A stretch of DNA of 9,363 bases from JAZDKP01 sp043802925. Lineage in GTDB: Bacteria; Fibrobacterota; OXYB2-FULL-49-7; JAEUSG01. Numbering within the stretch: position 1 is the first letter of the stretch; every line of letters starts with the position of its first letter. Below are positions 6,613-9,363 of this stretch, in pieces. The notes beneath the pieces are model-generated. The model searched no databases. It saw nothing but the letters and a program-made list of their open reading frames with translations, and had not been told where the DNA came from. The position numbers and the translations under genes were made by a program. The DNA is taken from positions 1-9,363 of the forward strand of contig JAZDKP010000132.1 in assembly GCA_043802925.1 (NCBI GenBank), in the 5' to 3' direction.

Positions 6613-8115
6613 TCAGGTTTTGGGAACCAGAGCCATGCCGCATTTTGGACAATCGCCCGGTTTGTCGCGAATGATTTCGGGATGCATGGGGCAGGTATAG
6701 AGTTGCTTCTTCTGCGCAGTGTGGCTCGATGGAGCGCTATTGGAATCGGAGGAGCGTTCGGGAGCGAGCTGCATAACAGCAGCCTTGAGGTTGCTTTCAG
6801 AATCGATTAAAAACTGCGATGACACAACAATTTCTTCGCCATCGGAAATTCCGGAAAAAATTTCAGCGTATCCTTCAGCCGTGGCCCCCATTTTTACTTC
6901 TCGCGGTTCAAAATAGCCCTCTCCCTTGGAAACAATGACAATATTCCGGATTCCGGACCGGATAACCGCCTGTTCGGGAACCGTGACGGCCTCCACGCGC
7001 GATTGCGAAACAAGCCGGACCGTGGCCACCATTCCGGGTTTGATTTTCAAATCAGCCGTATTGGCCAGTTCGACGCGAACCCCCAGCGTACGTGACTCCA
7101 TGTCAAGTTCCGCGGCGACATAGGTCACGCTTCCCTTATACACGCGGTCAGGATAAAAATCAAGGGTGACCTCCGCCTGTTGCCCCACCCTGATAAAAGG
7201 AATGTCCTGCTGATAAACATTACAAACCGCCCAGACCTTCGAATAATCGATGATTCTAAATAACGGCATGCCCATTTCAACGGCCTGCCCTTCCACCACC
7301 ATTTTTTCGGTGATGACACCGCCAAAGGGCGACACAATGGTGAGCACGCGCCTGGGTGCGCCGGCCGCACGGATGGCTTGGATTTCCTCGTCCGGGACAT
7401 TCCAGGAGAGCATCCGTTCATGGGCGCTCACGGCCATCGGGTCGTTTTCGCCCTTGCCCAAACCGTTCAGGTATTCGTTCTGAACACTGACAAGGTCGGA
7501 ACTGAAAATGTCGTACAAGGGATCACTTTTCTTCACGAGCCGACCGATAAAATTGGCATGGAGCTTTTCAACGTACCCGCCGATGCGCGCGGTGACCATA
7601 GAGATTCGCCGTTCATCAGGAACGATGTTCGCGTTGACCCGTATTTCGCGGGAAAGCCTGCGCCGTACCGCCTTTTCAGTTCGCACCCCCATGCTCTGGA
7701 CCATGTCGGGCGATATTCGGACAGAATTGGACCCGCTGGATTCATCCCCGTAAACAGGGACCAGATCCATGCCGTCCGGTGCCTTGCCGGGTTTGTCGGA
7801 GGTGAAGGAAGGATTCATGGCGTCACGGTAATATAGTATCCGCTTCCCCTGCGTTGTTTTTTCCATGGTACCAGGTTGTTCCGCATGATGAATCGGTACA
7901 AGGGTCATTCCGCAGATGGGGCACTGACCCGGCGAATGCGACAGGTAATTCGGATGCATGGGACAATGGTAAACCTGCGCCTTTTCTTCTGATGAAGCTT
8001 TTTCCGTACTGGATTTATTTCCGCAGGACGCAAAGAAGCCTGCACCCACGAACAGCGCCAGCATCATCCACACAAACCCCGTGGCCGTTATTTTAGACGT
8101 AAAGACTTTTTTCAC
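6613..8115 (-). CDS. cusB: Periplasmic adaptor of Cu/Ag efflux with three heavy-metal-binding modules
   Basis: This 500-residue membrane-fusion protein joins the pump to the outer-membrane channel and passes metal to it. It has a lipoprotein-like signal peptide ending FASC (Cys31). Next is a heavy-metal-binding module at 49-74 with CPMHP and CPICGM. A second, CusB-type module at 93-122 (DAMNP...GKAPDGMDLVP) keeps two of the three methionines known to bind Cu(I) in E. coli CusB. The lipoyl half-motif begins near 174, a helical hairpin spans about 205-255, and the lipoyl/barrel region from VSPFGGVITEKMVVEGQAVE runs to about 370, followed by the membrane-proximal domain. A Ser/Ala-rich linker (about 451-470) leads to an extra CPMHP/CPKCGM module at 471-500. 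The start is GTG, overlapping the channel gene's TGA as GTGA. AGGAG at plus-strand 8124-8128 lies about 8 nt upstream. The GTGA overlap indicates translational coupling. Confidence 0.94.
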   Translation of the reverse strand: MKKVFTSKITATGFVWMMLALFVGAGFFASCGNKSSTEKASSEEKAQVYHCPMHPNYLSHSPGQCPICGMTLVPIHHAEQPGTMEKTTQGKRILYYRDAMNPSFTSDKPGKAPDGMDLVPVYGDESSGSNSVRISPDMVQSMGVRTEKAVRRRLSREIRVNANIVPDERRISMVTARIGGYVEKLHANFIGRLVKKSDPLYDIFSSDLVSVQNEYLNGLGKGENDPMAVSAHERMLSWNVPDEEIQAIRAAGAPRRVLTIVSPFGGVITEKMVVEGQAVEMGMPLFRIIDYSKVWAVCNVYQQDIPFIRVGQQAEVTLDFYPDRVYKGSVTYVAAELDMESRTLGVRVELANTADLKIKPGMVATVRLVSQSRVEAVTVPEQAVIRSGIRNIVIVSKGEGYFEPREVKMGATAEGYAEIFSGISDGEEIVVSSQFLIDSESNLKAAVMQLAPERSSDSNSAPSSHTAQKKQLYTCPMHPEIIRDKPGDCPKCGMALVPKT

Positions 8116-9363
8116 TTTTCGCTCTCCTGCTTTTTCGCCTGGGATTGTCCGTCGACAAGGTTAGTCCCCACCGCCTGCTCGAGTTGAGCCAGGGCCTGCC
8201 GGTACCCCATGACCGTCATTTCGAGGTCGACCTTTGCCATGAAATACATCTTTTGATCGTCAATGAGCATGAGGAAATCCGACGTTCCGTTCTTATAGGA
8301 TGTCAGCGCGGCTGCGAGCGCCTCCTTGGCTACGGGAATGGCCTTGTTGACCAGCACATCGAGACGTGCCTGCGCGGCTTCGACCCTGCCTTGCGCATCA
8401 CGGATCTGGGCAAAGACCATGGTACGCATATTTTCCATGTCCGCCGCGGCCTCCCATCCGGAAAGGCGTTTCGCCTCACCCGTTGCCGAAACTTTTTGTA
8501 CCGACCAGAATGCGATTGGAAGCGTGACACCGAGCATGAGCGACCAATAGTCGTCCGGGGCGTCCATCATGGACTTGTACATTCCCTTGACCATGAAATC
8601 GGGCAGAAATTCCCGTTGGGCGGCAACCCGTTCGGCAACACGCATATCAATATTCGAGCGCATGGCTGCAAGCTCGGGCCTGCGCGCTACCGCAAGGGTG
8701 CAGAGGGTGGCGAACGCGAAACCGGGTACAGGGAAAATGGACGCGACGACAACCCTTGGTATTGAGGTATCGACAGGGCGTCCAATGGCCGCGTTTATCA
8801 TCACGGCTGTCGAATTTTCCTCCTGGCGCAGCGTGATGCTGTCGGAAAGCAGCGCCGCCATCTCCGCGTCGGCGCGAAGCACGTCGCCGGCCCCGTCCTT
8901 CCCGCTTCCGTAACGGGCGCGGGCCACCTCGGCGTGCGTCCGCATCAGCGCCAGGTTTTCACTATTGATGTCCTGCTTTCGCCAGGTCAGATACAACTCG
9001 GCGAAACCGGTCTTGATACCGGCCGTTAACGATAATTCCAACGCCCTCTGTTCGGCCGTCAGCATGGCGGCCCGGGCTTCCTCAGCCCGCCCCATAGCGG
9101 ATAATTTGCCTGGAAACGGAATCATCTGTTGAAGGGAATAATCAATTTCCATCTGGTTTTTGAGCGGATTCGGGAACGAACTCACCGGAGCCTGAAAGAA
9201 TTCAACGCCAAGTTGCGGCGCATCGTACGAACGCACGGCCTTGGAAACCTGCAGCGCCGCCTGCGCTTTAAAGCCCGCGGCCTTGAGCTGGGGATTGTTC
9301 TTTTGCGCGGCCTCGATGAGCGTCGACAGGGCCGATTCGTAAGGGCCGGCAGATGCTTCCGCA
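8112..9363 (-). CDS. TolC-family outer-membrane efflux channel, CusC role (N terminus outside window)
   Basis: This is the outer-membrane exit duct of the tripartite pump. The frame is open from the right edge (first full codon at 9362) to the TGA at 8112-8114, giving 416 residues. The signal sequence and start lie beyond the window. GTG 9236 is internal: the preceding 42 residues (LSTLIEAAQKNNPQLKAAGF and on) are the usual start of the first outer-membrane-efflux repeat. Recognisable motifs are DAPQLGVEFFQAP and DYSLQQMIPFPGKLSAMG, found in channels paired with CusA-like pumps. Two long helical repeats of the OEP family follow, with a break around IGRPVDTSIPRV. The second repeat ends near QALAQLEQAVG and a short charged tail closes the protein. 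It is the first visible gene of the channel-cusB-cusA operon and overlaps cusB by 4 bp. It is distant from E. coli CusC, so no symbol is given; the role is inferred from family and context. Confidence 0.9.
   Translation of the reverse strand, partial: AEASAGPYESALSTLIEAAQKNNPQLKAAGFKAQAALQVSKAVRSYDAPQLGVEFFQAPVSSFPNPLKNQMEIDYSLQQMIPFPGKLSAMGRAEEARAAMLTAEQRALELSLTAGIKTGFAELYLTWRKQDINSENLALMRTHAEVARARYGSGKDGAGDVLRADAEMAALLSDSITLRQEENSTAVMINAAIGRPVDTSIPRVVVASIFPVPGFAFATLCTLAVARRPELAAMRSNIDMRVAERVAAQREFLPDFMVKGMYKSMMDAPDDYWSLMLGVTLPIAFWSVQKVSATGEAKRLSGWEAAADMENMRTMVFAQIRDAQGRVEAAQARLDVLVNKAIPVAKEALAAALTSYKNGTSDFLMLIDDQKMYFMAKVDLEMTVMGYRQALAQLEQAVGTNLVDGQSQAKKQESEK
8124..8128 (-). promoter_or_regulatory. 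Shine-Dalgarno site of cusB inside the channel gene
   Basis: The minus strand reads AGGAG about 8 nt before GTG at 8115. It supports the GTG start and the four-base GTGA overlap with the upstream gene. Confidence 0.7.

Noticed and set aside
8145..8765. A 206-codon plus-strand open frame opposite the channel gene
   Set aside because: No recognisable domain; it lies entirely antisense to a clear TolC-family gene.
1..9363. CRISPR arrays, tRNA genes, insertion sequences or phage genes
   Set aside because: No regularly spaced repeats, cloverleaf sequence, transposase or integrase motif or terminal inverted repeats were seen by eye on either strand.

Overview
The window looks like chromosomal DNA of a diderm (Gram-negative) bacterium. 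It encodes an inner-membrane RND pump, a periplasmic adaptor, a TolC-type outer-membrane channel, an outer-membrane lipoprotein and a predicted beta-barrel. The style of the lipoprotein (a GCSKEDNP-like start) and the mix of genes would fit the FCB group or Fibrobacterota, but this is only an impression. No rRNA, tRNA, CRISPR array or insertion sequence was seen.

Layout from left to right. (1) Positions 1-829, plus strand: the 3' part of a phosphate acetyltransferase gene (pta). (2) Positions 819-1277, minus strand: a single-domain response regulator that converges on pta and overlaps its 3' end by 11 bp. (3) Positions 1278-1373: a short divergent intergenic region with two GTTAAC-centred palindromes 52 bp apart. 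(4) Positions 1374-1964, plus strand: a TetR-family repressor. (5) Positions 1979-3291, minus strand: an unidentified outer-membrane protein and, upstream of it, a small lipoprotein. This pair has its own Shine-Dalgarno site and a candidate promoter built around a 20-bp palindrome. (6) Positions 3456-9363, minus strand: a tripartite heavy-metal efflux operon in the order outer-membrane channel (runs off the right edge), cusB, cusA.

How the genes work together. CusA keeps the three periplasmic methionines, the transmembrane methionine relay and the proton-relay residues of the Cu(I)/Ag(I) branch of HME-RND pumps. The system is therefore most likely a copper/silver exporter rather than a Zn/Co/Cd exporter. 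CusB carries three heavy-metal-binding modules, two at the N terminus and a third at the extreme C terminus behind a flexible linker. No separate cusF is visible, so the C-terminal module may do the chaperone job. No cusRS pair is present in the window. The adjacent TetR regulator, with palindromes before its own gene and a different palindrome before the lipoprotein gene, is the obvious local candidate for control. The channel-gene promoter lies outside the window, so this cannot be settled here.

I see no strong evidence for an entirely new system. The least explained parts are the lipoprotein/outer-membrane-protein pair attached to the efflux operon, its palindromic promoter, and the C-terminal metal-binding tail of CusB.
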